Shown here in pieces: positions 1-11,999 of a stretch of DNA of 64,000 nt. The translations under genes and the position numbers were made by a program. The notes below the pieces were generated by a model. It saw only the letters and a program-made list of their open reading frames with translations, ran no database searches and was not told the DNA's origin. Source of the DNA: Muraenolepis orangiensis (lineage: Eukaryota > Chordata > Actinopteri > Gadiformes > Muraenolepididae). How positions within the stretch are numbered: the first letter of the stretch is position 1; every line of letters starts with the position of its first letter. The DNA is taken from the NCBI GenBank assembly GCA_027704905.1, contig CM051016.1, positions 14,348,636 through 14,412,635 of the forward strand, read 5' to 3'.

Positions 1-1130
1 GGTACTACGTGTGTGATACATGTTCGACCTGGCATTGGGTACTACGTGTGTGTGATACATGTTCGACCTGGCATTGGGTACTACGTGTGTGATACATGTT
101 GGACCTGGCATTGGGTACTACGTGTGTGTGATACATGTTCGACCTGGCATTGGGTACTACTTATGTGTGATACATGTTCGACCTGGCATTGGGTACTACT
201 TGTGTGTGATACATGTTTGACCTGGCATTGGGTACTACGTGTGTGTGATACATGTTGGACCTGGCATTGGGTGCTACGTGTGTGATACATGTTCGACCTT
301 GCATTGGGTGCTACGTGTGTGATACATGTTCGACCTGGCATTGGGTACTACGTGTGTGTGATACATGTTGGACCTGGCATTGGCTGCTATTTGTGTGTGA
401 TACATGGTCGACCTGGCATTGGGTGCTCCGTGTGTGTGATACATGTTCGACCTGGCATAAGGTATTACATGCGGCCAGGGTTCAACCTGGCATTGGGTAC
501 TACGTGTGTGATACATGTTGGACCTGGCATTGGCTGCTATTTGTGTGTGATACATGTTCGACCTGGCATTGGGTGCTCCGTGTGTGTGATACATGTTCGA
601 CCTGGCATAAGGTATTACATGCGGCCAGGGTTCAACCTGGCATTGGGTACTACGTGTGTGATACATGTTCGACCTGGCATTGGGTGCTACTTGTGTGATA
701 CATGTTCGACCTGGCATTGGGTGCTACGTGTGTGTGATACATGTTCGACCTGGCATAAGGTATTACATGCGGCCAGGGTTCGACCTGGCATTGGGTGCTC
801 CGTGTGTGTGATACATGTTCGACCTGGCATAAGGTATTACATGCGGCCAGGGTTCAACCTGGCATTGGGTACTACGTGTGTGATACATGTTGGACCTGGC
901 ATTGGGTGCTACTTGTGTGATACATGTTCGACCTGGCATTGGGTGCTACTTGTGTGATACATGTTCGACCTGGCATTGGGTGCTACGTGTGTGTGATACA
1001 TGTTCGACCTGGCATAAGGTATTACATGCGGCCAGGGTTCGACCTGGCATTGGGTACCACATGTGAGTGTGGCCAGGGTTCAAGGTGGCTTACATTACTA
1101 CATGAGTGTGGCTAGGGTTCGACATGGCGT
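1..1130. repeat. Minisatellite array, 37-39 bp units with higher-order period
   Basis: Tandem units of 37-39 bp, each containing GATACATGTTCGACCTGGCA, fill the left edge of the window, so the array probably continues outside it. A variant half-unit (GGCATAAGGTATTACATGCG) recurs inside. The phrase ATACATGTTGGACC at 361 returns at 511, and a diverged copy lies at 661, giving a higher-order period of about 150 bp. Because 39 is divisible by 3, long open frames appear on both strands (for example 289-957). They translate only as repeats and are not believed to be genes. Confidence 0.93.
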
Positions 1131-2321
1131 GTGTGTTTTGATTCATATGGAATGGTGAACTATATTTAAGGGGATGGGACAGGTACCATGTACTTGAGCA
1201 TTCCAGTATAGATCAAAAGGATTGAACGATTGAATCCATTGAACACACTGGGCAGGAAGACCAGTGTTCTGCAGATTGGATTGTAGTGTGAATAAATGAT
1301 GCAACTAGAAGACTTCAATGGACGATGGACTACTCATGACATTCCACCAAGAAAATGATCTGAAGTTGGAACATTTGCAGGAAACTGTCTGTAAATGGAT
1401 ATTAAAGATTCAGACCTGGAGTGAGACCTAGATGGACGGAGCTCTTTGGATTGTTCTTCATTGTCTATGGTTCTCTGGTCTAAGACCCAAGTTGTATTCT
1501 AGTCTCAGAGGAGTAACCCACACATCTTCCCCTTAACATTTTTCCTTGGGGAATCAACATCCCCATGTTGAAGGACATCCCAGTTCATGTAACTGATGTT
1601 ACAACGGTCACTTGAACACTTGACTTCTCCTGAGGGAGGCACGTCTACAGAACTGTTTACTTCAGACGGCGCTGTACTAGCATGCATGTCTAGTCCCTCA
1701 GACTACACCACCATCAGTAAGGCAACACTCATGCTATGTATATAGCATGAGTTTTTGAGCATAGTGAGTGGACACATTTTTGTCTAGGGTTTTTTTTGTA
1801 TGTTAATACCTGCAATCATCTAGAGAATTGTTAGGTGTATTGTTAATGTCACTAGTTAACTTTGGGGTGCATCGCGTTGTAACGTCACAGGGAATGAATA
1901 GTACAGAAACCAACAGCAACAAACTACTAGATTACCTCAAGGTAAGTCTGTTGGATGAGTTTTAAAATGAAGAGGATCGCTGGACTACATGATCTTCCGC
2001 CGTTCAGCTCAAGGTGGTGCTGGTTATGTTTCTTACTGCTGGGTTGGTTCCTACTGGAATTTTAGGATTCCAGTGAGACTGTTTTGTGCGTCCTGCAGAG
2101 GATGGTAGTTTTTAGGACATTTTTTGCGACATTTTCGATACTTGCGATAATGCCCGACTCTTACTGCGTTCGTCTTGCGCGCACAATTTTGACCAAGAAG
2201 ACCCATTTGAAGACTGCACAACATTTTGAGGCAGAAACAATTTGGCATTTCTATACAAGTCAGCTCCTGCATAAGGCTAAGTATACTTTTACTATTCTAT
2301 TCAATATTGATCATCGCTTAA

Positions 2322-2352
<31 letters not shown>

Positions 2353-5300
2353 TAAAACTACTAACATTCTTAACATCTGGTTTGTGGTTGCCACATAAGT
2401 TAAACCTTACTAAATGGCGTGACATTACATTATTATTTTTACACCATGCTTTGGTCAAAGGGTTACCAAAGTAATCAACAGCTAAAATAATGGTCATAGG
2501 TCTCACATGTTGCAGTAGTAGACTATTTAACTGTACAGGGTTACATGGTAACATGTAGTTTGTCACAAGGTGTCTGTCTCTACCATGACCTGCTCCCTAC
2601 ATCCACCTCCTGGTCCAACAAGTTCTCCAGAACAGGTCAGTTCTCTGGTCCATCAGCAGTAGGTCTTTCCAGGTCAGTTTCAAAGTATGGGCTAAATCAC
2701 TGGTTCTGGTTTCAGTAGGCTGCTCTACCTTCATTCCCAAAACAGGATGCCTCTTTATTGTTGTCAGTCTTATCTCTGCAGTCTCCTCTAGGCTTGAGAA
2801 ATAAAATCAAGTGTTGAATATACACTTATTTGCTTATTAATACAAAATCACATGGCAAAGCTGTTCGGAAGTCAAGTTTATTGTTGGGCAAATGCTGTCG
2901 TAGAACTGCTGCTGTTGTGGCTAATATAGCAAGATTACTAGGAACAACATTGTTGTTCTTCTTAGGCATCCTTTGATTGGATTATTGGTTTTCGGTTAAT
3001 TATTTCAATGTGGCAGTGTTGTGAAGTGCTATGCAGAGCAGTTACAAAAATACCACACTAATTTTCTAACTTTGTAATTGTAATGTGAAGTGACTTGTAA
3101 AGTTAAGACGGGACAGAGGAGGCGTTCATAAAACATTTACAAATAGCCACTTCCTGCCTCTGGTGATTGTAGAGTTACCATGTGACCTATGTATTGTGTT
3201 AACAGTGGGAGAAACGCCAGCGGTCTTTAATCTGTACTGTATCTATACATATTCTGAGCACTGTTCTAATAAGGCTGGCCTTCTCAATGTGCTCTCTGCA
3301 GAGAAGAGGCGAGGGATGTGGAGGAGGAAGCGTTGGACCGGCTCACCAGGGGGTGGAGTCACTTCACTTGCATGTGAGCTTTTTTATTTCTACTGGGAAG
3401 CCGTCCCTGAGCAAAGGAAGTGAGGGAGTGACTGTGCGTCTTTCAATCTGACTGACTGACTAATTGAATGTGTTTTAATTAGGGGCCGTCTGACTCTACA
3501 GGTTCCCCTGGACGAGGCTGGGCATGCGGAACCATGATGGACCTGAGGCTTGGGACCAGAGGCATGAGGCACCACGATGGACCTGAGGCTGGGGACCAGA
3601 GGCTGTGGGGACCAGAGGCAAGCGGCACCACGATGGACCAGAGGCTGGGGACCACGATGGACCAGAGGGTAACGGTCACCAAGCTTATCTGAAATACGAG
3701 TAGCCCTCTTGTTCTTTTTAGGTCTGGTGGCAAGTTATAGTAGAGGGTTATTTTTCTGTTGTAATTTGAGCTTATTCATACCAGGGGTTATGTTTACGAG
3801 ATGTCTTTGTTAGTAGTGCTGCTATGACTATAGTTAATACATTGCTGGATAAATCATTTAAGGATGTTGGATATCGGCTACCCTTTCTCAAATCTACCTG
3901 AAATGCAAAAGGTGTACAGGTTTTACATCCCCAGGTTTGTTACGGACGTTGAGGTCAAACTGTGTTTGTTACCAGACCAGGAGTCCCTGGTTAACTGGAG
4001 CTGATGGAGGAGCTGTGGTGAAGGACCGGCCTGGAGAAGGATGAAGCCAACTGAAGACATTATCATGCTCACTGCCTCTTGTATGACTGAGTACTGCTAC
4101 CACACATGGCCGCTGTGCTTGTTACCAGACAAACTACAGCTGCTTGTTATTGGACAAACTACAGCTGCTTGCTACCAGATGTTGGAGCCAAATTTCTGCT
4201 GTTTGTTTACAGACCAGGAGTCTGTAGTGGAGGAGAGCTGATGGAGGAGCTGTAAATCTGGAAGAAGACCATGAATCTACCAACATGTGTTCCTTGTAAG
4301 TTTGCATGAACTGAACATAGTGGACTTGTACAGGGCAAACCAGAAGTGAATGACAAACTACTGCCGTTTGTTGCCAAACTATCTGTGTTTGTAACCAGAC
4401 AAACCACCACTGTGTTACTTCGCCAGACGTTGGAGCCAAACTAACACTACCAGGAATCCATAGTGGAGAAGGGCTGATGGAGACCATGAAGTATTCCTTG
4501 TACGTGTGCATAAACTGAACATGGTGTACACGGTAGGATAATGGATAGGGTGTCTCTGCCAAATGGTGCTGGGTTCATTCCACCCCCCACTTTTTAAATT
4601 AACATGTTTACTGTCATCCATTGTTGCAAATTTCTGATGAAATCCTGTTTGATCAGGGGCAGACACACCTGAGCGGTATCACACCTGTATCCTGACTCAT
4701 CTGAGCGGTATCACACCTGTATCCTGACTCATCTGAGCATCATCCTCAAGAAGAAACCACAGACGTTGTTCATGTCACTGGTCTGAAGCTAATGTTGACC
4801 TTCAGGTATATTAACATTCTACCGCTGTAATAACCTATTGATTAAACTACTTTGACGTTATGCATTGTTGCAAACATTCGGTGCCATCAGATCTTGACCC
4901 AGCGTCCAAACCCTGAGATGATGATCCAACTTGTGTATAGACCTGTCCTAAACAACATTGTGCATATTTATTTTTTACCAATGAACAGCACCTCATCTCA
5001 GCTGGAGTCGTTGCTGGACTGCGGATTCATCTCCTTCACACACCTTGAAGCGGACCTGGTCCCCAGATGTGCTTGCACACTACTCAATTTTTTGTTTTGC
5101 CTTGCCTACATGTCGGTCTCTTAACTAACTTCACTCTTCTCTACTCATAACCATCCATGGAAGGAGGGATCTCTCCCATGTGTTCCATCTCAATGGGGTT
5201 TCCTTACCCTCCAGAGGTTTTAGGGTTCAGGGTCAGAGTCAGGGACAAAGTTGAGGTTTAGAGTTCTGTGAGGAAGGACTGGTTTCACAACATGCTTCTT

Positions 5301-6210
5301 TCTAAATGGTTTGGACACAATGCGTTGTAATCTGCAATTTGTTCAATAAAAGTTACACAAATTGTATTTTATACTATAAAAGTATCTTATGTGGTTGTGA
5401 CTGTCATGTACAATATGTTTTATTGGCCATTTGCAACAAGTATGATGGAATGCTTCCTCCCGTTCCCTCCCGCAGTATGAATTACTGAAACACAATACTA
5501 TAAAAGCATATCCAGTCACTTTTTTTGTATGTTGATTTTTATTGTGTATATTTTTTTTATAGTATTGTTTCAATCATTTTCATTGATTTTAAAGCATTTA
5601 AAGTGCCAGTAGTGCAGCAGCATCATGAATATAGTGCTACCAGACCATGTAGGTTTAATGCCAGTATTGAAACATGACTGTCACTATTAAAATTAGTTGG
5701 TTTTTTTTAACAGTTGAGGCTCATTTTCCCCCCTGTAATTATGATTTGATCTGATTAACTTAATTTAATGATTACATACTATGTAGAACAAAGGGGCAAG
5801 TTCATGCAGAACATAACTAATATCAATATTTAACTTGGCCCTAGAGTCTTTGTTTGACCTAAATTTATTTGAAATTAAATGTATTAATTTGCTCAAGAGG
5901 GACATTAAACAAGCACATTAAAATGTAAATGCACCCAATTGCAGCCCTGATTTCCATTGGCTAGGCCTCCTGCCAGAAGGTACAGGCTGTGTCCTGGTGA
6001 GGTGTGGCTACAATGCATTACAGCAACAGTTCTTACAAACATTAAAACAGTAGTTAAAATAAGTCACATAAGCGGTATCACAGTGTAGAGACCAGAAGGC
6101 CTCATTGGTACTTTCAAGGTTCCCGATATTGCACTTGGATACATCAGGTATTCCTATTCTACTCATTGCACTTAAGGTTCCTGATATTGCACTTTGATGC
6201 ATCACTCAAT
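1131..6210. other. Intergenic stretch without a recognised gene
   Basis: I found no coding exon, RNA gene or intact transposon here. It contains a short (GT)n tract at 2325-2352, a short degenerate repeat around GACCAGAGGC/CACGATGG at 3525-3675, and a loosely repeated 'acaaactacagctgctt' motif at 4115-4450. A dispersed-repeat relic lies at about 5410-5640. Open frames are all short and unrecognised. In human, CLMN lies upstream of DICER1, but I see no calmin exon here. Confidence 0.6.
5410..5640. repeat. Dispersed repeat relic, probably LINE 3'-tail derived
   Basis: The segment resembles two others at 32515-32640 and 60545-60665. They share the order 'ttattggccatttgcaa...' then 'cctcccgcagt' then an 'ataaaa' run. 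Its end, with GTGCCAGTAGTGCAGCAGCA at about 5601, matches the segment at about 24961. The layout is that of the reversed 3' tail of a non-LTR retrotransposon, but I cannot name the family. Confidence 0.5.
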
Positions 6211-6395
6211 ACATTACATTAGTCATTTAGCAGACGCTTTTATCCAAAGCGACTTCCAATAGTGTTTCAACAAAGGAAGGTCAGAGAACAACTCTTCACC
6301 AGAAGTCAAAAGTGCATTTAATTTCTAACAAGTCTCCAAGAACTGAACCAGTGCTCAGGTAGAAGTACAATAATTCAGGTAAAAGTACAGTAAGG
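6211..6395 (+). repeat. Dispersed teleost repeat, copy 1
   Basis: Begins with an 'acattacatt' run, then CATTTAGCAGACGCTTTTAT and 'ccaaagcgactt', a core seen across many fish genomes. A clear second copy in the same orientation lies at 20485-20680 inside dicer1 intron 11. The two share the core, the phrase 'caccagaagtc', 'tttctaacaag' and the 'aaaagtacaat' tail. I cannot assign the family (SINE or nonautonomous DNA element). Confidence 0.75.
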
Positions 6396-6829
6396 GAACA
6401 TCACATCACATAATACATAATACAAATAATACATACATCACATAATTCTGTTTACCTTGTTAAACTATGTGTGCAGGTTTGGGTCGACTTGGCTGCCATC
6501 TAGCGGCTGTCGCATGCATTTCTCCAGGTTTGTATTTGTAGAATAGTAGAGATTTCGGAATTTATGTTTTTGTGGAAATAAATAGTAATTCATATTAGAT
6601 GTTTGATATTGTGTTATATACACGCATGGTTTTAAATCAATATATCATCACATTACCCCTTAAGAACCCAGAGACCCAGTTATCCTTAAAGGAACATGAT
6701 TGTGTTTGTAATACAGACCAAATGGACCACATAACACATTTCTGAAATAGTTTATAATTCTGCACCCTATTTTGAAAGAACTATTGTTGCATATATGTCA
6801 CATTGGGTCTTATATGTTAAATGTATTCC

Positions 6830-7145
6830 TAATTTCTACAGACAAGTACTATTTCCACATACAAGTACTACATACGTATATCTATATGGTACATATATTC
6901 CTCATATCCACATGCAAGTAATACGCATATCAACATACAATTACTTCCTATATATACATATATGTACTACATACAGCATATTTACATACAAGAGACGGGT
7001 ACTACATATATCTACATCCAAGTTCTACATATATCTACAGACCGGTACTACATCTACATAAAAGTACTACATATAAGTACTATATATATAAATATACACA
7101 AACAAGTACTACATATATCTTCATACACATACTACATATATCTTA
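6830..7145. repeat. Degenerate AT-rich minisatellite
   Basis: Diverged tandem units built on 'acatacaagtactacatata' repeat through the interval. The copies have drifted, which suggests an old array. Short open frames here (Tyr/Ile/His-rich) are by-products of the repeat. Confidence 0.75.
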
Positions 7146-7370
7146 TTTTTGGACACTGTACAAATGAGTTTGTTCCTTTAATAACTCAAACCTTTATGTT
7201 ATAACCTTTCTGAAATACCTTTCTGATACTGAAATCGTTTATTTTATTTTATTAATTATTATTTTATTAATTTTATCATTATAATTGCAACAACAGAAAA
7301 TATATTCGTTCAAAAATAATGTAATCAGCTGAATGTATTAAGCAGCTCATTACCATATTTATAATTTAAT
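7141..7370 (+). repeat. AT-rich dispersed element, + copy
   Basis: Starts at TCTTATTTTTGGACACTGTA and runs to the AGCTGAATGTATTAAGCAGC motif near 7327. It matches the reverse complement of 8311-8555 over nearly its whole length. It lacks about 50 bp that the inverted copy keeps in the middle. Together the copies form a large imperfect inverted repeat about 1 kb apart. Probably a MITE-like nonautonomous element; no terminal repeats were identified. Confidence 0.75.
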
Positions 7371-8105
7371 TTTCCATGACACAATTATATTAGCCCGGTG
7401 TGATATATATCTCACAACAATATTTGATTTGAGTCAATTGTTTTATACAAATGTGTTAAAAAATAAATCGTTATAACAGGTTATATGTTATGCGGGACAT
7501 GTTATTAAAGCATTCGAATTGTGAAATGTGTAAACATTATTTTTTTCTAACAAAAAAAATAGCTTTATAAAAAACAAGTTCTGTGACCACACCAGGATGG
7601 TGAGGACATGTGTACATTTTTTTACTTATGGACTTAATGAGTTAAAGTCAAATATAAAGCTGCATAAGGAACTTTCCTAATATCTGGTGTTATACCTGTG
7701 TCATCGTGGGTTCTGATGGGTTCTTAAAAAGCAAAAACAATAACATAGTATCCATCAAAGAGGTAGACAATACAATTAAATAACCAGGTATATCTATCAA
7801 TGCCCGAATTAATAAAACGTTTACAATGTCCACTGAAGCTGAATCCACTCTCAATCCCATGAATTATGTACACAAAGGTGTTATAATAATATAATAATAA
7901 TAATAATAATAAAATATAATCCATATTGCATCACGTTATGTAATAATCCCCTCTCTATAACTGGTATCTTGTCAACTTTATACCTTTATCTTTTTTGACT
8001 CCCATTAATAGTGTTTCTGTAGTATGATTAAATGGTTGTTATTCATGCATGGTCATTATCGATCCAACGCGGCCTCCCATCTCCTCCGGTCCGTATTCTC
8101 CAAAA

Positions 8106-8200
8106 CTCCTACTACGCAAGTTGCGGATCTTACGCACATTTAAGCAGGTGCGTTCATTTCATCATTAGTTTAAATGTGCTTTGAGTTGAACAGAAAAATA
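8106..8200 (+). repeat. Internally deleted + copy of the AT-rich element
   Basis: Begins with the CpG-rich phrase CTACTACGCAAGTTGCGGAT (within 8106-8141), then jumps directly to AAATGTGCTTTGAGTTGAAC (from about 8172). The same two landmarks are widely separated in the complete inverted copy (8311-8591). This is therefore a deletion derivative of the same family. Confidence 0.7.
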
Positions 8201-8310
8201 TATATATATTGAAATAAAAAAATATTGAAAATTAAATATGAATTTCTCTCCCCCCCTGCCCGAATATTAATTAAATATATAAACAAATTTATAAATATTG
8301 AAATTTATTA

Positions 8311-8591
8311 AATATATTGAGCTGCTCAATACATTCAGCTGATTACATTATTTTTGAACGAATTGATTTCCTGTTGTTCAACTCAAAGCACATTTAAACA
8401 AAGGTAAACTAAATGAATGTCAAATTATTGCAATTATTAATAAAATAAATAATAATTAATAAAATAAAAAGGTTTCGGTATCAGAAAGGTTATAACAACA
8501 GAAAGGTTTGAGTTATTAAAAGGAACAAACACATTTGTACAGTGTCCAAAAAATAAGATGTGCGTAAGATCCGCAACTTGCGTAGTAGGAG
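8311..8591 (-). repeat. AT-rich element, - copy
   Basis: Reverse complement of the element at 7141-7370, carrying about 50 bp more internally. Its outer edge is an inverted copy (8558-8591) of the CpG-rich 36-bp motif seen at 8106-8141. It abuts the tandem copies of that motif at 8588-8716. Confidence 0.75.
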
Positions 8592-8716
8592 CCCTACGAA
8601 AGTTTGGGACGTTACGCACATTTCAGCAGCGGCTCCTACTACGCAAGTTGCGGATCTTACGCACATTTCAGCAGCGGCTCCTACTACGCAAGTTGCGGAT
8701 CTTACGCACATTTCGC
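8588..8716 (+). repeat. CpG-rich 45-bp unit in tandem (3 copies)
   Basis: Units start at 8588 (diverged), 8633 and 8678. Each carries the phrase ACGCAAGTTGCGGATCTTAC, then 'gcacatttcagcagcgg'. Each unit has several CpGs and the array lies directly before the presumed dicer1 promoter, so it could bind a factor. Related single copies lie at 8106 (+) and 8558 (-). The functional role is inference. Confidence 0.8.
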
Positions 8717-8829
8717 TCCGTACGCGGAGGCCAAGGTGAGGGAAGAAGTGTCTCCCCCACGGCGGACTAGCAGCAGCAGCTAACCGGGTCAACAACACAG
8801 TGGATGGATGGAAGCCTCAGGTCACACAG
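8717..8829 (+). promoter_or_regulatory. dicer1: Putative dicer1 promoter and noncoding exon 1
   Basis: A CpG-rich block after AT-rich DNA. It ends in a consensus splice donor, CACACAG|GTGAGT, with GT at 8830-8831; a second possible donor (CCAAG|GTGAGG) lies at about 8737. No ORF starting here joins the Dicer frame, so any exon would be 5' UTR. It is the only CpG-island-like sequence between the left edge and the start codon. The transcription start cannot be placed from sequence alone. Confidence 0.4.
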
Positions 8830-9236
8830 GTGAGTCTTTATACTCCACCACCACCACACAGACCAGGTCACACACCGTCCTCCTCCTCTACCGATAGGAC
8901 CCCACGCTGTGGTGGTGTTGTTGGAGGTATAGAAGAGCCACTAGGCTGTAGTTGTAGTAGTAGTAGTAGAGCTCCTCTTGGGTTAGCACGACGATACACA
9001 CATGGGGGGGTATGGGGTCGTCGTCTCTCCCTCCCCGCTACACGGACCGGTCCCCCGGCCGGGAGGAGGAGGAGGACACACGGAGAGCAGCTCCACCTCC
9101 AGCTCCTCCACCACATACATAATCACATAGAATCCCATGGACTCCTATCCATCCTATAGATCTAACGCAGACTGCGGGTTGTTGACACGTTCTGCTGGCC
9201 CAGCTAGCCTATGCTGGTTTTAGACCTAGCTGCTAG

Positions 9237-10770
9237 CACATGCTAGTGCTCTCTCGGATGTAGCTGCTAGTGCTCTCTCGGCTGCTAGCACATGCTAGTG
9301 CTCTCTCGGATGTAGCTGCTAGCACATGGTAGTGCTTTCTCGGATGTAGCTGCTAGCACATGCTAGTGCTCTCTCGGATGTAGCTGCTAGCACATGCTAG
9401 TGCTCTCTCGGATGTAGCTGCTAGCACATGCTAGTGCTCTCTTGGATGTAGCTGCTAGCACATACTAGTGTTCTACCGGGTGTAGCTGCTAGCACATGCT
9501 AGTGCTCTCTCGGATGTAGCTGCTAGCACATACTAGTGCTCTTTTAGACGTAGCTGCTAGCACATGCTAGCGCTCTCTCGGATGTAGCTGCTAGCACATG
9601 CTAGTGCTCTCTCGGATGTAGCTGCTAGCACATGCTAGTGCTCTCTCGGATGTAACTGCTAGCACATGCTAGTGCTCTTTTAGACGTAGCTGCTAGCACA
9701 TGCTAGTGCTCTCTCGGATGTAGCTGCTAGCACATGCTAGTGCTCTCTCGGATGTAACTGCTAGCACATACTAGTGCTCTTTTAGACGTAGCTGCTAGCA
9801 CATGCTAGTGCTCTCTCGGATGTAGCTGCTAGCACATGCTAGTGCTCTCTCGGATGTAGCTGCTAGTACATGCTAGTGCTCTTTTAGACGTAGTTGCTAG
9901 CACATGCTAGTGCTCTCTCGGATGTAGCTGCTAGCACATGCTAGTGCTCTTTTAGACGTAGCTGCTAGCACATGCTAGTGCTCTCTCAGATGTAGCTGCT
10001 AGCACATGCTAGTGCTCTCTCGGATATAGCTTCTAGCACATGCTAGGGCTCTCTCGGATGTAGCTGCTAGCACATGCTAGTGCTCTTTTAGACGTAGCTG
10101 CTAGCACATGCTAGTGCTCTTTTAGACGTAGCTGCTAGCACATGCTAGTGCTCTCTCGGATGTAGCTGCTAGCACATGCTAGTGCTCTTTTAGACGTAGC
10201 TGCTAGCACATGCTAGTGCTCTCTCGGATGTAGCTGCTAGCACATGCTAGTGCTCTCTCGGATGTAGCTGCTAGCACATGCTAGTGCTCTCTCGGATGTA
10301 GCTGCTAGCACATGCTAGTGCTCTCTCGGATGTAGCTGCTAGCACATGCTAGTGCTCTTTTAGACGTAGCTGCTAGCACATGCTACTGCTCTCACGGATG
10401 TAGCTGCTAGCACATACTAGTGCTCTCCCGGGTGTAGCTGCTAGCACATGCTAGTGCTCTCTCGGATGTAGCTGCTAGCACATGCTAGTGCTCTTTTAGA
10501 CGTAGCTGCTAGCACATGCTACTGCTCTCACGGATGTAGCTGCTAGCACATACTAGTGCTCTCCCGGGTGTAGCTTCTAGCACATGCTAGTGCTCTCTCG
10601 GATGTAGCTGCTTGCATATGCTAGTGTTCTCTCGAATGTAGCTGCTAGCACATGCTAGAGCTCTTTTAGACATAGCTGCCAGCACATGCTAGTGCTCTTT
10701 TAGATGTAGCTGCTAGCACATGCTAGTGCTGCTAGCACATGCTAGTGCTAGCACACTGTTAGCATAGTCT
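9237..10770. repeat. 34-bp minisatellite, about 45 copies, two unit types
   Basis: Unit built on GTAGCTGCTAGCACATGCTA followed by 'gtgct' and one of two 10-base tails: 'ctctcggatg' (majority) or 'cttttagacg' (minority, interspersed). Units are nearly uniform, with scattered point changes and truncated units at both ends. Each unit contains an imperfect palindrome (GCTAGCACATGCTAG). Confidence 0.95.
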
Positions 10771-11112
10771 AGTGCTCTTTCAGATGTAGCCGTTATGCTA
10801 GATTGTGGAGGGGTCCTGCTAGGTTAGCATCTGACATGAGGCGGTCTGTCGTCCATCTGTCCTGGTTATCGATCTGTACAAGCTACCCGCTCACATTCCT
10901 TAGCTTAGGCTGTCCCTTAGCTGACTGACTTCCTACTTGTTTGTATTTTGATAGTACATGTATTTAGTTAAACTGTAACTACAGATGATGCAACCATGTT
11001 TAGCACCCCCATGTCAGCTAACACATTTGTTTTTAAGCTGTACGATACTAATGTAACGAATGTAAACTATGTAAACTAATATGAGGTATTAGTTATATAT
11101 TGATTAGATTGA

Positions 11113-11292
11113 TTTAGATTTCATTTAGAGTTAATTTAGTTATATCTTGTTTATACTAGTTTTGTTTAGTTAGTTTGTTGTTATTTCGTTTTTAGCTTTA
11201 GGTATTAGTATATTTGTGTGTGCGTTTATTCCCCCTGTGTCAACTGTTGCACCTTAATTTCCCTCGGGATAAATAAAGTAATCTAAATCTGA
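11113..11292 (+). mobile_element. Non-LTR retrotransposon 3'-end fragment, copy 1
   Basis: Ends in 'aatttccctcgggataaataaagt' style sequence, a terminal AATAAA with short repeats that is typical of fish LINE 3' tails. A second copy in the same orientation lies at 32327-32480. They share the central text 'ccccctgtgtcaactgttgcac'. Heavily 5'-truncated, no coding sequence. Family not assigned. Confidence 0.65.
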
Positions 11293-11760
11293 ATTATACC
11301 AATCTACTTTAGATACTGATATTTAGACCGTTCCCCATGAAGCATCTGATGCTACCATTAGTCAGTACTGGTAACACCTGCTGTGTAGCCTTATAACTGT
11401 TGTAACACATTAGATACAAGCGATTCATATCCGTTATTCAATTCATTTCACTAATCACCTTAATAGGTCAAGTAGTGTCTCGACAATGCAACCATTTGTG
11501 TCAAACAAAAACATTTAAAAAACGGTTATACAAAATAACATACAGTGTGCCCTCAGTAAGTTAGGTTGGAGCACCCTCATCCACCGCTCCAATAAGGTTT
11601 CCATTGATTTTTTTTTATTCCTGAATACTAAAAGCTTTTAAACCAATTTTAAAACTATTCTACTGGCAGGTTCCACCTATGTAGAAGCTGGTGCAACCAA
11701 AGCACATCTGGAATCTGCTTTACATGCTACACAGGTGTCTGGTCATTTCAGGTAGTAGTA

Positions 11761-11999
<239 letters not shown>

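Noticed and set aside
289..957. 222-codon open frame at the left edge
   Set aside because: Translation of the 39-bp minisatellite; both strands are equally open.
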